DNA of 59,738 bases from Acanthamoeba lenticulata (Eukaryota > Discosea > Longamoebia > Acanthamoebidae), in assembly GCA_002179805.1 (NCBI GenBank), contig NAVB01001215.1, forward strand, positions 1-59,738, in the 5' to 3' direction. The position numbers were made by a program, and so were the translations under genes. Positions 12,192 to 23,710 of this stretch are shown here, one piece after another; within the stretch, counting starts at the first letter, position 1, and the number at the start of each line of letters is the position of its first letter. The notes under the pieces are model-generated. The model searched no databases. It was not told where the DNA came from and saw only the letters and a list, made by a program, of their open reading frames with translations.

Positions 12192-14068
12192 ATGAACACA
12201 GACGACCCAGAGGAGCACTATACTCTCATGGGCCTCATTGGCAGCGGGTAAGCAACTCTAAAATATACCCATTCCTCCATTCTGGCTCCCCCCCCCTGGC
12301 AACTCATCCACTTGCTTTTTTGATGGATTTATTTGATTTATTTTTGAAGGAGTTTTGGACGAGTATACAAAGCCATGGACAAGGGAACGGGAGAGATTGT
12401 AGCAATTAAAATCATCGCCATCTGCGACGACGACAGCGAAGATGAGCTAAAGAAAATCGTGCGAGAAATCGACCACCTTAAGCGGTGCGACTCGCCCTAC
12501 GTCACAGCCTACTATGGCTCCTACTACTGCAACAAACGCCTCTGGGTCCGCTCCCTCCCTTCGTTCTTTCTTCGCTTTCGTTCTTTCCTCCACAAAGCGG
12601 GAACTATGGGCTCACGTCGACTCGCCTCTGCCTCTGCCACGAACACTCCCGGCGGGAGAGCAGATTGTGATGGAGTTTTGTTCGGGAGGCAGCCTCAAGA
12701 AGATCATGAACCGCCTCAAGTCGCCGCTTTCCGAAGACGAAATCGCGGCCGTGTGCTATCAGGTATCGGCTCCTCTTCCACCTCCTCCTCTTACGATGTC
12801 TTTCGCTCGTGGCGCTCAACTTTGGTCGACTTGGTGTGCTCCCGTTGGCGCTGCAGGTGGTCAAGGGCCTGCATTACCTGCACTCGCAACGACTACTCCA
12901 CCGCGACGTCAAGGCCGGTATGGGGCAGAGCATCTTTTTTTCCAGCTTTCCTGTTCTGCTGTTCGGTAGCGTCTCACCCACGCACACGCACGCACACACT
13001 CGTGGGGCTGCGCGCAGACAACATCCTGCTCAACTCCAAGGGCTCGGCCAAGCTCGCCGACTTGGGGGTCGCCACGCAGATGGTCAACACGATGGACAAG
13101 CACAAGACCGCCACCGGCACGCCCTACTGGATGGTGCCCATCCCCCCTCGCCCTTCTCACGTGCCAACGAGATAGAGAGAGAGAGAGAGAGATCGCTTTG
13201 CGATGAGATTCATGGACTGACGCTTCAATGTGGTGATGCAGGCACCCGAGCTGGTGTGCGAGCAAGAGTACACGACGCGCGTCGACATCTGGTCGCTCGG
13301 GATCACCTGCATCGAGCTGGCCGAGATGGTGCCGCCCTACTCGGGCCTGCAGGCCATGCGCGTACGGCGCCTACCCTCTCTTTTGTGCTTGTTCTGCTGC
13401 TGCTGCTGCTGCTGCTGCTCGAGAGAAGAAAAGGCTGACCATCGATACACAATACACGAACAAACACACGAACACAGGCGCTGTTCATCATCGCGTCGCC
13501 CAACACGCCGCCACCAAAGCTGACGCGGCCAGAGAAGTGGTCGGCCGACTTTCAGGACTTTATCGCGCGGTGCCTCATCCGCGAATACGACCAACGGGCC
13601 ACGGCCGAGGAGCTCCTCAAGCACCCGTTCCTGGTCAAGGGCGCGGGCCTCACGGCGCTGCTGCTCGAGCTCGTGGAGCGAGTCAACCACCTCTCGCCGC
13701 GCGACGAAAAGATGCTGCGGAAAAAGGCCGTCAAGCAGTCCAAGTTTGCGAAGATCTTCGCCAAGGTGGGCGGCGCGCCGATGGCCCACGACGGGTCGAG
13801 CGACGGCTCCAAGGAGGAGGAGATCGTCGCCTCGCTCAAGCGGGCCAAGGAGAAGGAGCGCGACGGGACCGAGAGCCTCACGTCGCTCGAGGAGGTCAAG
13901 TCCGAGGAGATGAGCTGCGAGAGCGTCAAGATCAACCGCCTCGGCGCCGATGACGCCAACGGGCAGCAGGCCGGCGACGGGGCGCGGCTGGAGGGCGAGG
14001 AGAGCGTGGGCACCATGGACGCCGAGAGCGTGGGCCAGTGGCGGACCGCCGGGGCCGTGCAGGAGTGA
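12192..14068 (+). CDS. Ste20/germinal-centre-type Ser/Thr protein kinase
   Basis: The ATG at 12192 opens a short first exon (to 12247); exon 2 starts at 12350. The protein begins almost directly with the glycine loop (LIGSGSFGRVYKA), then VAIKII with the catalytic Lys, EIDHLKRCDSPYV, the hinge IVMEFCSGGSLKKIM, and the catalytic loop LLHRDVKADNILL. The activation segment is LADLGVA...GTPYWM/APE, with an intron between M and APE. DIWSLGITCIELAE and the HPFL end of the lobe follow. The kinase domain closest in type is MST/Sps1/germinal-centre kinase of the Ste20 group. The metal-binding DFG is DLG here. The C-terminal ~160 residues are acidic/charged and lack a recognised SARAH signature. Family members act on MAPK, Hippo or cytoskeletal targets; the substrate here is unknown. 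Confidence 0.85.
13174..13192. repeat. (GA)n microsatellite in an intron
   Basis: A pure GA run inside the Ste20 kinase intron that separates the GTPYWM and APE codons. It is short and probably neutral, though length-variable tracts next to splice sites can affect splicing. Confidence 0.85.
13394..13419. repeat. (CTG)n trinucleotide repeat in an intron
   Basis: About eight uninterrupted CTG units inside the last intron of the Ste20 kinase gene. The tract is intronic, since it is flanked by a GTACG donor at the ...LQAMR codons and an acceptor before ALFIIASP. Confidence 0.85.
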
Positions 14069-14364
14069 AGCGGCCCCTGAGTGCGAGCGGGAGAGAGAGG
14101 CGAACACAAGGGGAAGGGAAGGGTATTTTAATTATTCTTTTTTATGGAGAGAGTGGGCACCAGCGATGTACAGTTCCGCGCCCACTCTGTCACAAGCAGC
14201 AGCAACGACACGGTTCCCTTTGCCGCACTTTTTCTCGTGTCCCCTTTCTCCTTACCGCTCTTCATGCTTCTCTTCCTCCTCCTGGTCGAGACGCGAACAT
14301 CTATGTTCGTGACGGCTGAGCAAAAAATTCATCAAATGACGGCAGCTTCTTAGGGGCTCTGCGA
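14069..14364. other. Convergent 3' intergenic region
   Basis: About 296 bases between the stop codons of the Ste20 kinase (+) and RtcB (-). The part from about 14110 is A/T-richer (ttttaattattcttttttatgg) and CT-rich. It probably holds both 3' untranslated ends; nothing coding was seen. Confidence 0.45.
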
Positions 14365-16101
14365 TCAGCCCTTGACGCAAAGGACCTGCTTGAGGGTGTG
14401 CACGACTTCGACGAGATCGGTTTGGGCCTGCATGACGGCGTCGATGTCCTTGTACGCTCGAGGCGTTTCGTCCAGGAGGTCGGCGTCATGTCGACACTCG
14501 ACGCCACGCGTGTCGTGCAGGTGGTCCTCGAGCGTGAAGAGCCGCTTAGCTGCCCCGCGCGAATGCACGCGCCCGGCTCCGTGGCTGCAGCTGTGGAAAC
14601 TCTCGGCATTGCCCCGTCCTAGAGCCAGAAAGTGAGATGGCTGAGCTCAAGTCAAAGCCTGGCGCACGCACCGCGGACGATGTAGCTTTTGGCGCCCATC
14701 GAGCCAGGGATGATGCCCAGCTCGCCCTTGCGGGCGCTCACCGCGCCCTTGCGCGTCACGAACACGTCCTTGCCAAAGTGGTGCTCCCTGATCCCGGCCA
14801 TGAGTCAGAGATCCGAAGATCGCTTGAAAACGAAGGTGGCTGCGCACACCGATTGACATAGTTGTGGTGGCAGTTGACGGCCTCCAGGTCGGCCGTGAAG
14901 GGAGGCAGTCCCGGCTGTGCCCGTAACACCTCCACGAAGCGCTCCATCATCAGCAGCCGGTTGTACTCGGCGAACTTTTGGGCCCACCCAACAGCCAGCA
15001 CGTAGTCGTCAAAGTGCTGGGTGCCCTCGCGCAGGTAGGCCAGGCTCGCATCGGGCAGGTTCTTGATGTGGCGCTTCATGTCCTTCTTGGCCAGCTCGAT
15101 GAAGTACGTGCCTGTGCCCTCACATGTTAAGAAGGACAAAAAAAAGGGGGGGGGGGAAGCTCATTCGGCAAAGGGGCGCACCGATGCGGTTGCCAACGCC
15201 GCGCGAGCCGCTGTGCAGCATCAGCCACACGTGATCGCTTTCGTCCAAGCACAGTTCGATGAAGTGATTGCCAGTCCCGAGGGTGCCCAGGTGTTGGTAC
15301 GAGTTTCCGTCGGCCAGCTGCGGGTGCTGCTGTGTGATCCGCTGGAATCCCTTTGCTAGATGCTGGCCCCAAGCGTTTCCCACCCGAGCAGGCACGTTGG
15401 CCCACGCACCTCGATCGCCTTGCCGGCCGTTATTGGTCCGGCCTGATGAGCCGCGGATTAGACGCCCACGCCACACGCGGGCTCGTTCTGCCAAGGTTGT
15501 GACGCGCACCATGGGGGATGGCCTGTTCGATGGCCAGCCGGAGCGGCTTGAGGCTGGCGGGCAGATCGGAGGCTGTCAGGCTGGTGCGGGAGGCGATCAT
15601 GCCGCAACCAATGTCCACGCCCACGGCTGCGAGGGGCGCCATTTCATAAGAATCAGTACGGTGCAGGACAAATGTGAGGCTAGGCGAGTCCTACCGGCCG
15701 GGATGACCGCGCCGTCGCACGGAATGACCGTGCCCACGGTCGCGCCCTTGCCCACATGCACTGCGCAACAAGAGTGGTGAGTGCACGTCTTCCCATTAAG
15801 GGCGTGTAGCACGCGCACCATCGGGCATGACAGCGACGTGCGAATGGATGATGGGGAGCTGGGCCACATTGCGCAGCTGCTGTTCGGCCTCTTCCTCCAG
15901 CGGCACGCCTGCAGTGTACATCGTGAGCTCTCTGCCACGTGCGTTGGCAGAAACCACACCTTTTGTCCACAGGAAGATGGGAGCGCCAGCCGAAGGGTCG
16001 ATGCGGTTGTATGCAGTGCTGAACAATCTGTCACGTTGTTGCTTAAGGCCGACAAGACTGCCCACCGTCCGTGGACGCAGCCGACGAGTAGCTCCCTTCA
16101 T
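14365..16101 (-). CDS. rtcB: RtcB RNA ligase, bacterial (E. coli) type, with presequence-like N-terminus
   Basis: A GTP- and Mn-dependent RNA ligase that joins 2',3'-cyclic phosphate (or 3'-phosphate) and 5'-OH ends. Motifs in order: HVAVMPDG, VGKGATVGTVIP, AAVGVDIGCGMIA (metal Cys/Asp), LGTLGTGNHFIE, MLHSGSRGVGNRIG, VNCHHNYV, FVTRKGAVSARKG, IIPGSMGAKSYIVRG, SHGAGRVHSR with the guanylylated His region, and the end DLVEVVHTLKQVLCVKG. The length of about 400 residues and block-by-block wording match the short bacterial enzyme far better than the ~505-residue archaeal/eukaryotic RTCB. A 48-nt in-frame intron interrupts the TKG/VPLEEE codons, and several others are present. The first ~30 residues (MKGATRRLRPRTVGSLVGLK) are Arg-rich without acidic residues, like a mitochondrial presequence. 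It is divergent from UTP18 with 140 bp between the starts. Bacterial ancestry and targeting are inferences. Confidence 0.88.
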
Positions 16102-16241
16102 GGCGCCACCTAGCTTCTTAGAATTCTGAAGAAGAAGAAAATGTGGAAGAAATCATTCTCCGCACCAAAACAGAGTTTTTTCCGCATCTGTTGATTGCCG
16201 CCGGAGAAGAATCCCAATCGTTTGTCCGCACATTGAGAAAG
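16102..16241. promoter_or_regulatory. Presumed bidirectional promoter, RtcB/UTP18
   Basis: Only 140 bases separate the two divergent ATGs, so both transcription start regions must lie here or inside the genes. The stretch is richer in A/T than its flanks and has no obvious TATA box. Inferred from layout only. Confidence 0.4.
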
Positions 16242-18706
16242 ATGGAGGCTCAGACTGCCAAGGGTGAGGGCCGGGGAGCCAGCATTAGGGGCAAGCGAGG
16301 CGGCGGTCGTGGGCGGGGCCGAGGCGGTCGTGGGCGAAGAGGCGGTCGCGGCCGTGGCGAGTTTCAATCCAAGTACGATTTGGGAATGAGCGAGCAGGCC
16401 TTGGAGCGCAAGAGGAAGAGCAATGAAGTGGAGTACTTCAAGCACCCACCCACCTTCACGGAGAAGGACAAAGAAGTTGAGGCAGAGCTTGAAGATATGC
16501 TCTTCGGCGCTGCGGAGGTGGACACTTTTGGCAATGAGCTCACAGACGCTTCTCACGATGAGGAAAAGCCACCCAAGGACGTTGTTTGGGCTGAAGTCGA
16601 TGGAGTGATGATGGTCAAGAATGAAGCCGACGGTGATGACGATGACGATGTTAAGGATGAAAATGAGGATGAAGAAGATGGAGATGAAGACTTGGAGGAT
16701 GACGATGCGGAGCAGAAAAAGCCGCAAGTGGCGTGGGAAGATGAGGACGACGCAAGCGAGAGGGTGCGGGTTGCCACGCGCGACCCTAAGAAGCGTAAGC
16801 TGATGAAGCGGGAGGAGGATGAAGTCCTTACGGGCGCTGAATACACCCAGCGGCTGCGCGAAAGGTATCCTTCCACTATTTATTTTATTCAATAATTATT
16901 TATGAAATAACTTTTATTTTTATAAATCACTCTTCGCCTTTGCCTTTGTTGATTTAATACATATTTGTGCAGGTATGAGAAGCTCTCGCACCAAGAGGCC
17001 GGTGGCCCAACATGGGCGAAGCTGCCGGAGGAGATCGACCCAACAGAAGGTAATGTCTGACGCACGCCCGGAGCGCCCTAGTAGCGGAAACTAACAACAA
17101 ACATGCATGCATGGTACCGCCCACAGACGACGAGGACGACGAAGAGAAGCTTCTGGCCACCACGGAGAGTCTGGTGAGCTCACACTCGCAAAGACTGCCG
17201 CCCTCCATCCTCCGCCTCACCAAGCTCAAGGACGCCAACGTCCAGGTACGCTACTCTTCCTTTTGTTTGTATTTTGTGTAGTATTTTATTTTTAAATATT
17301 ATATTCTAAAACTTGAAAATAATTGTATGTTATCGTGTGTGCCTCGCTACAGGAGAAAACGACCGGGCTGCACGCCGTCAGCTTCCACCCCAACGGCCAG
17401 TTGCTGATGGTCGCTGGCATGGACAAGAGCCTCAAGCTCTTCCAGGTGAGCACCAAGAAGTGCCGCAAGGTGCAGGGCGTCATCTTCAAGGATCTGCCCA
17501 TCGCCAAGGCCTGGTTCTCTCCCGACGGCCGGGAAGCCATCGCCGCGGGCCGCCGGCCCTACATGTACGTCTACGACGTCCTCTCGTCCAAGGTCTCTCG
17601 TGTGTGGAACCCCACCGGTGCGTGCCCTCCTCGTCCTTCCCGTGCCCGAGCCGAGCTGGCCTGACACTTCCAGGCAGGACGCAACACCGACACCTCCACG
17701 GAGCACGTATTCCACTCGCCGGACAACAAGTACCTGGCCTTCTGCAGCCAGAACGGCTACGTGAGCCTCGTCTCCAATCAAACCAAGAAGAAGATCGGTG
17801 CGTTCCTCAATTGCGCCTTTTTCACTGGCTCTTCTTCTTTTTATTTCAATTAAAAAAAATAATCAATTATTCATCTTACTTTGTCTGTCGTGTTGCGAAA
17901 CAGCCGATTTCAAGACGAACACGGCGACGGTGAACTCGGTGTGCTTCGCGTCCGATGGCTATACCATGCTCACCGGCGGCAATGGTACGCCTGCGCGACC
18001 GCCCGCCTCTCACACTTGTCCACTCACGCTCGTTCGCACACACAAACACACACACACACACGGGCATGCAGACGCGCATATCTACCAGTGGGACCTGCGA
18101 ACGCACAGGTGCCTCTACCGGTTCGCGGACGAGGGCATGAGCAAGACCAGCTCGCTCGCCATGTCGCCCAACGGTGCCTACACTGCGGTCGGGTACGTTA
18201 AGATTATCTATTTTATTTTATTTTGGAAGAATATTAGGGATTCTTAATATTGTTTTATGGCGACGCGCAGGTCACAGAGCGGAGTGGTGAACGTTTACAC
18301 GGAACAGACGCTGGCTGCGCACAGCCCGTCGCCCAAGCCAGAGAAGGTCCTCATGAACCTCCAGACGACCGTCTCGGCGATCAAGTTCAACCACGACACG
18401 CAGCTGCTGGGCATCACCTCGTGGGCCGCCCGCGACTCGTTCCGAATGGTACCGTATTGCTGCCGCTTCTTGTTTTCATCGGGCCTCATGACTGATCGCG
18501 AACAACAACTCGGCTGCCCGTGACACTCCCGTGTCCTCCAGGTGCACTTGCCCTCGCTGACGGTCTTCCAGAACTGGCCCAACGACAAAGCGCACCTGGG
18601 GCGGGTCATGGACTTTGACTTCTCGCCCAACAGCGGCTTCGTCGCCATCGGCAACAACAAGGGCCGCGTCCTCCTCTACCGGCTCAACCACTACCCCAGC
18701 GCCTGA
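16242..18706 (+). CDS. UTP18: UTP18-like WD40 protein of the small-subunit processome
   Basis: UTP18/WDR50 is a nucleolar component of the U3 snoRNP/SSU processome needed for 18S rRNA processing. The start is the ATG at 16242. The N-terminus carries an Arg/Gly-rich stretch (RGKRGGGRGRGRGGRGRRGG), then a long Asp/Glu region with KKP and RKLMKRE patches. Then come YEKLSHQEAG..WAKLP and the conserved lead-in RLPPSILRLTKLKDANVQ. The WD40 repeats follow: GLHAVSFHPNGQLLMVAGMD, LPIAKAWFSPDGREAIAAG, ATVNSVCFASDGYTMLTGG, AHIYQWDL, and the typical UTP18 end VMDFDFSPNSGFVAIGNNKG..VLLYRLNHY. Several A/T-rich introns (for example around 16865-16972 and 17247-17351) are unusual for this GC-rich window. The stop is 197 bp from the convergent RhoGEF stop. 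Confidence 0.9.
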
Positions 18707-18837
18707 GCAGGCGCCTCCACCGCCAACACCACCACCTCTACTCTGTCCTCCCCTCCTCTTGAAGAGTTCCTTTTTTCTTCCATTTTTGTTTTTTCATGGC
18801 TGGCGTCAGGATTACACGATTACATCATCCCTCCTCA

Positions 18838-18861
18838 TCCTCCTCCTCCTCCTCCTCCTCC
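18838..18861. repeat. (TCC)n trinucleotide repeat
   Basis: Eight perfect TCC units in the convergent gap between the UTP18 stop (18706) and the RhoGEF stop (18903), so in 3' untranslated sequence. Confidence 0.85.
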
Positions 18862-18902
18862 ATGTGGAGGAAGCGAAGATCTTGTGTGTGTGCGGGCTCG
18901 GC

Positions 18903-21900
18903 TCAAGTGCGCTCGATGTTGCCCTTCCGCGGGGAGGAGAGCGGCTTGCTCGACTTCTTCCAGACCGACTCTCCAGAGGGGCTCGTCGGCACGAGGTTGC
19001 TGCTGCTGCTGCTGCTGATGGGAGTGGCGTTGTTGTTGCCCGCGATCACGGTCACCACTGGCGCTGAGCTGCTCAGCAGGCGCTTGAGGGCGGGGTCGTC
19101 GGCGCTGTTGCTGCGCGAGTGTCGGCGCACGTCCGCCGACGAGGGGGTGCGGGACTCCCGCGCGGTGCGGCTGCCGCTCGGAACCGGAAGGTCATCGTCT
19201 CTGTCCATCACGGGGCGCGTGATGCTGCGCAGGATGTGGGAGCGGCTCGAGGTGGGAGGCTTGCTCGAAGAATCGGACTGTTTCCTGTCCCCCGTCTCCT
19301 TGCGCTTGGTGTGGCTTGTCGAACGGCTCCTCTCCGTTGCCGACTGCTTCCTTGTGGGCCGCCGCTCTCCCGGGGTGGAACCCGACAGGTTGCGGTGGCT
19401 GCCCGCCTGGCGCTGCGGCCGTTGAGCACTCACTCCGGGCAGATTGTTGGCCGATCGCTCGAGCCAGGCCGACTGGAGCTTCGGCCGTGAAGGCTTGATC
19501 TCGCTTAAGTCCAGGTCGTCGTCGCTGCTGTCGCTCGTACTGTCCGATCCTCGCTTCTCGGGCTCCTTCGCGGCGGCCTTGTCGCGCCTCCGCCGCATGC
19601 TGCCACCGCCCTCGCGCGACCGGTCTCTGCTCTCACTCCGATCGGCCCGGCCCCTGGTCTCCTCGGCGAGCGACCGCTTGCGCTCGTTGACTCGCTCGGC
19701 GTTGGTGCCGGCGGGGCTGGTCGGCTTCTTGTCGTACCGCACCCGCTCGCGCTCCGTTTGTCGCCACACCCGCTGCTCGCGCTCCTGTTCCTCCTTGCGC
19801 CGCATCCACTCCATGTTGGCGATCTCACGCTTGAGCTTCTGGGCTTTGCGCCGCGTTTCCCGATCCTTGCCGCCGCCGGCTTCCTCCTCATCGCCCTCGT
19901 CGTCCGAATTCTCCACCGCAGCACTCCTGCTGGTGACCTTGAGCTGCGATTGCTCGTGGGATGCAGGAACTTGCCCTCCTGGGAGCTGCTCCGAGGTGCT
20001 GTGTCCCCGACGAGAAGCCAGCAGCATCCGATGCTCGTTGCCTTCTCCCTCTGGCTCGGGCTCGGGCTCTGGCTCGGCAAACAGGCCGCTCGGGTCGGTG
20101 GTGGTGGCGCCGCCATCTCCGTCCTGCGAGATGCACCTCGGGCGGGGCATATCGTGCTCCATGATCTTCTGCACGGGGAACGAAGCCACCGTGGCCCGCT
20201 TGCCGATCGAGTTCGACTCCTGAGCGCACGTCATAGAAAGAAGAAGAGCCATGGCAGAGAGGTGAGGAAGGCCATCAGCCATCGCATCCGTAATGAGCGG
20301 TCAGCTGTGTGTGCTCGTACCGCGGGAGCTTCTTGCAGCTCGCTAGCGTCATTGGGCTCAGCACCCATGGCGGCCTTCATCAAATTGGCCATTCCGATCT
20401 GCGTGAGGCGCATGTGCGGTCCGCGTAGGATTCGCCTCCGTTCCTGATTTGACCCAGTTGTCGACGATGTGAGCGTCGCTCATATAAGATAGAAATGGGG
20501 TTAGAACGAGTACCTCTGGCCGAACTCGGCCGTCTTCGTCGAGGACGAGGATCAAAGGCCACAGCTTGGCCGTCCACTTGCGGCGCTCGGTCGAGTCTCT
20601 GAACAAGAAGAAGCGCTCATTGCCCGTCTTTGGCTTGATCATCAGCGGGTTGTCGTAGCCCTCACCGAGAACGCCTGCCGTTCACGTGAGGACCGCAGGT
20701 GAGCCTCCACACAGAGAAGACGCGCAGAAGCAAGAGAGGTCATGAACGACGACGTACTGGAGTCGTGCATCTCCGTGACGATGGTCCCGCTGAGCGGGAT
20801 GCTGAACTTGTAGCGATAGGTCCCGTTCCCAAGCAGCTTGGTGAACCTGGTCGAGGTGAGGACACACGAACGTTAGCTCGGTCCCAGGCCTTGGGGGGGG
20901 GAGGGAGGAGGGCTGTACAGCAGCATGTCGGAGAACACGAAGACGTGGACCGACCTTACCTTGACGGTGCCCTGTGGTGATACAGTTTGCGAGTATTTGA
21001 GGTTGTCTGACGTGCCCCGCCACACGAGCGATCGCAACCTGATGGGTACAGGCGACCATGAGATGTGCCGCATAGAGCGCGTTCCTTTAGGTTAAGGAGC
21101 CTTACTTTTTAGTGTTGGCGAGCTTCCTGGTGTTGTTCGGGTCGGTCTGGACGTTGCGCAGCAGAAGCCACTCGTCTTCCTCCACGAACTGGCGGGACTT
21201 GTCGTCTGTGAGCGACTTGTCGTAACCTGCGGGAACGGCGCGGCGCGGTTAGATGAGTGTGCTCAACAGGACAGCTCCCCTTGACAGCCCTCTCTTCCTT
21301 GTGACGTACCGATGAGCTTGTTCTGAACCTCCATAGTCTTCCGCTTGGACTGCTCGACTTGTGTGCGCCGATTGAGGAGCGACAGGATGGTTTGGACTCG
21401 ATCAGCCGCCGTAAGGATGTTCATGTAGTCCACATGCTCGCCTGCCATCAGACCATGTGTGTCAGCTTCGGTTGGCCATCCCCAAGAGAAGAGGCCCTCT
21501 GGGTACCTGGGGTGTAGGTGAGAAGCTGCTTGAGCAGCATGCTGTACTGTGGAATCCGTTGGCATGGCCTGTACAGATAGACCTTGAGGGCGAGCATGGG
21601 ATTGTATGTCGAAGTCTTTTGAAGCTCCTGTTCATCGCAGCAACTTGTCAATTAGCTTGGGCTGTTACGGAACCGTTGGGGGAAGAGGAGGAGCAGCGCG
21701 CACCTCGACCGCTTGCGTGAATTCCTCGTTCTCGCTCAGTTTAAGCAGCAGCTCGTTGGTCTCGTCGTACTTGCGGTAGTAGACAGAGTAGAGGGGCAGC
21801 AACTGCAGGAACCTGTTCCCGAGGGCAACTTCAGGTCAGGCCCCTTCGAGCAGTAGAACGTTGGTGTGAAGAGGAAGACAAGGCAACGTACTTGAGAATG

Positions 21901-23470
21901 ATCTCGCCGTAACAGGTGAACTTGTCCATGCTCAAGAAGCGCTGCTCCATGGAATGGAGGAACTGCTGCGAGATGATCGTCAAGATCTCCATGTTGTTGA
22001 ACAGGTTGTCCACATCGTCTGAGGTGAACGTGTGGGCTTCAAAAGCTGCTTTGTCGCGCAGCTTCATCATATAGTGCTGCGCAGGGTAGTACAACATTGT
22101 GTCAGATCCACTACTTGAAGAGCAAGAGCAAGGAAGAAGCGTTGCTTGAGCACCTCGATCGCATGCTGCATCATTTCTACATAGTTGCGCTCCGACTGGA
22201 TGAACTCGCGGATCGTGGCGAAGCGTCGCCTCTGCGTTTTGGCGTGTGGCGACACCGAAAACGCTCGCACTGTGGGGTTGGGCGTGTGTGAGTTTCGCTC
22301 AGACGAAGATCGAGAGAGATGAGACGGATACCGAGAGAGATGAGGCGGGTGCCACGCTTTCTGACCAACCAATTACGCACGATGGACTGGCACTTGCGCA
22401 CTTGAGCGTCGTCATAAGTCTGCGTGTAGTGCTGCATGTGAGTTGTGAAATAAATAAATGATCCTAAATAATTCGAATATTTATAAATCAACACAAAAAA
22501 GAAGACATGCACCGCCGCTGGCTTGACGGGCTCTGGGACAGGCTTCAGCTCTTGCGACTCGGAGCTCAGCTTCGCTAATGTTTGCTGTAGTTCCTTTTGC
22601 TGGAGCAGAAGAAGCGTGTCAACAATGAAAACCTTCAGCTAAAGACGGACAGGCTGTGGTACCTGAATCAGCACCGAGCTTCTCAGTTGAGACACGGTCT
22701 TCTGGGCCTTGGTGGTTTCTTGGACCCAGAACTCCTTCTCACGTGCCCAGGCCTGCGCTTGCTCTTCGCACAGCCGCTTTTGTTCGGCGAGGCTCTCGGC
22801 TGCTTCCTGTAGCAGCTCGTCCATTCGCTCTCGAAGCGTGCGTCGCACCTCTTCGGCTTCCTTCCAACGCTCATTCTTGCGGGTAATCTTGGCTCGCAAT
22901 CGCTTGATAAGCTCCAGTGCTTCTGTCAACCGCTCTTCCACAGGTTCTTCCATTGCTTGTGGCTTTTCCTCGTCCTCTTCACCCTGTTGTTCGGGGGCCT
23001 CTGACCTTTGTAGACGCACTTGCTCTTCCTCTGTTTCATAGGTGTAGTCATCATCGCTATCAGATGTGAGCTCCTCAAGAACGGTCGCGTGGGCAAGCTC
23101 GTCTTCCTTGCTGCTCTTCTGGCTGGTGGCGCCGCTGTTGGTCGTCGGTTGGCCTGGCGTCAAGTTACATGTTGCAGGTGTGCTGTGGACAGCGACTTCG
23201 GCCTGCGGACCCTCGGTGCGCAGCTTGTACTCGAACGTCTCGAAGTGCGGCACACGGATCGTTTTCGTCTGCCGTCGCGCAGGAAGGCGGGGGGAGACTG
23301 AAGAGACGCTCTCCTGGAGTTCGTGGGCGAGAAGAGAACTGAAGCAGTTGCGACAGACGGAGGGCTTCCACTCGTGTGGTTCGAAAAATCCACATGTGGA
23401 GTTAGATCGCGAACCAGCCTCCCCTTCACTCAGGCGAGAAAGAGAGTTATTGACAGCAGTTCGTTCCATC
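18903..23470 (-). CDS. RhoGEF with N-terminal coiled coil, IQ motif, DH-PH and Ser/Arg-rich tail
   Basis: A Dbl-family guanine nucleotide exchange factor for Rho/Rac GTPases. From the ATG at 23470 (an upstream TTG extension is open but unsupported) the protein has a Ser-rich N-terminus and a CxxC pair (SVCRNC). Next comes an acidic region and a coiled coil of about 120 residues (about 22700-22980; ELIKRLRAKI, RRTLRERMDELLQEA). An IQ-like helix (CQSIVRNWLVRKRG, about 22360-22400) sits just before the DH domain. DH blocks: IREFIQSERNYVEMMQ (CR1), HTFTSDDVDNLFNNME, and CR3 ALKVYLYRPCQRIPQYSMLLKQLL. The PH domain includes VFVFSDMLLYS, GTYRYKFSIPL and RFFLFRDSTERRKWTAKL. The last exon (to 20282) adds a tail of over 400 residues rich in Ser, Arg and Glu with a helical stretch (RKAQKLKREIANMEWMRRKE). 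It likely acts on the cortical actin cytoskeleton; the IQ suggests calmodulin control. Confidence 0.85.
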
Positions 23471-23495
23471 TGGGGAGGGATGTTGCCCAAGTTAT

Positions 23496-23506
23496 GGCGC
23501 CAAAAC
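23496..23506. promoter_or_regulatory. E2F-like element TGGCGCCAAAA upstream of the RhoGEF
   Basis: The 11-mer lies 26 bp upstream of the RhoGEF ATG (on -) and resembles the E2F consensus TTTGGCGC. GGCGCC occurs elsewhere in this GC-rich window by chance, so this is weak on its own; it is noted because a perfect copy lies upstream of the augmin gene. Confidence 0.25.
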
Positions 23507-23710
23507 GGCTGATACAGCGCCTATAGGTAGAGAGAACAAGTCTTTGTGGAGTAGAAAGGGTGTAGAAGAGAGAGTAACCTGCAGCCTCGGCTGGCAATAA
23601 GTCTCTCGGGCAAGGGAGGGACTCTCTTCTTGCTGCCGTTAGGCTCTCCTTTTCCAGCAGGCGCGTAGCATGCCCGGAAAAAGCCCGGCTTGTTTATTCG
23701 GTACTGGTGA

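Noticed and set aside
19444..20223. 259-codon + frame opposite the RhoGEF Ser/Arg tail
   Set aside because: Antisense of Ser/Arg/Glu codons; no domain, and the opposite strand joins cleanly to DH-PH exons.
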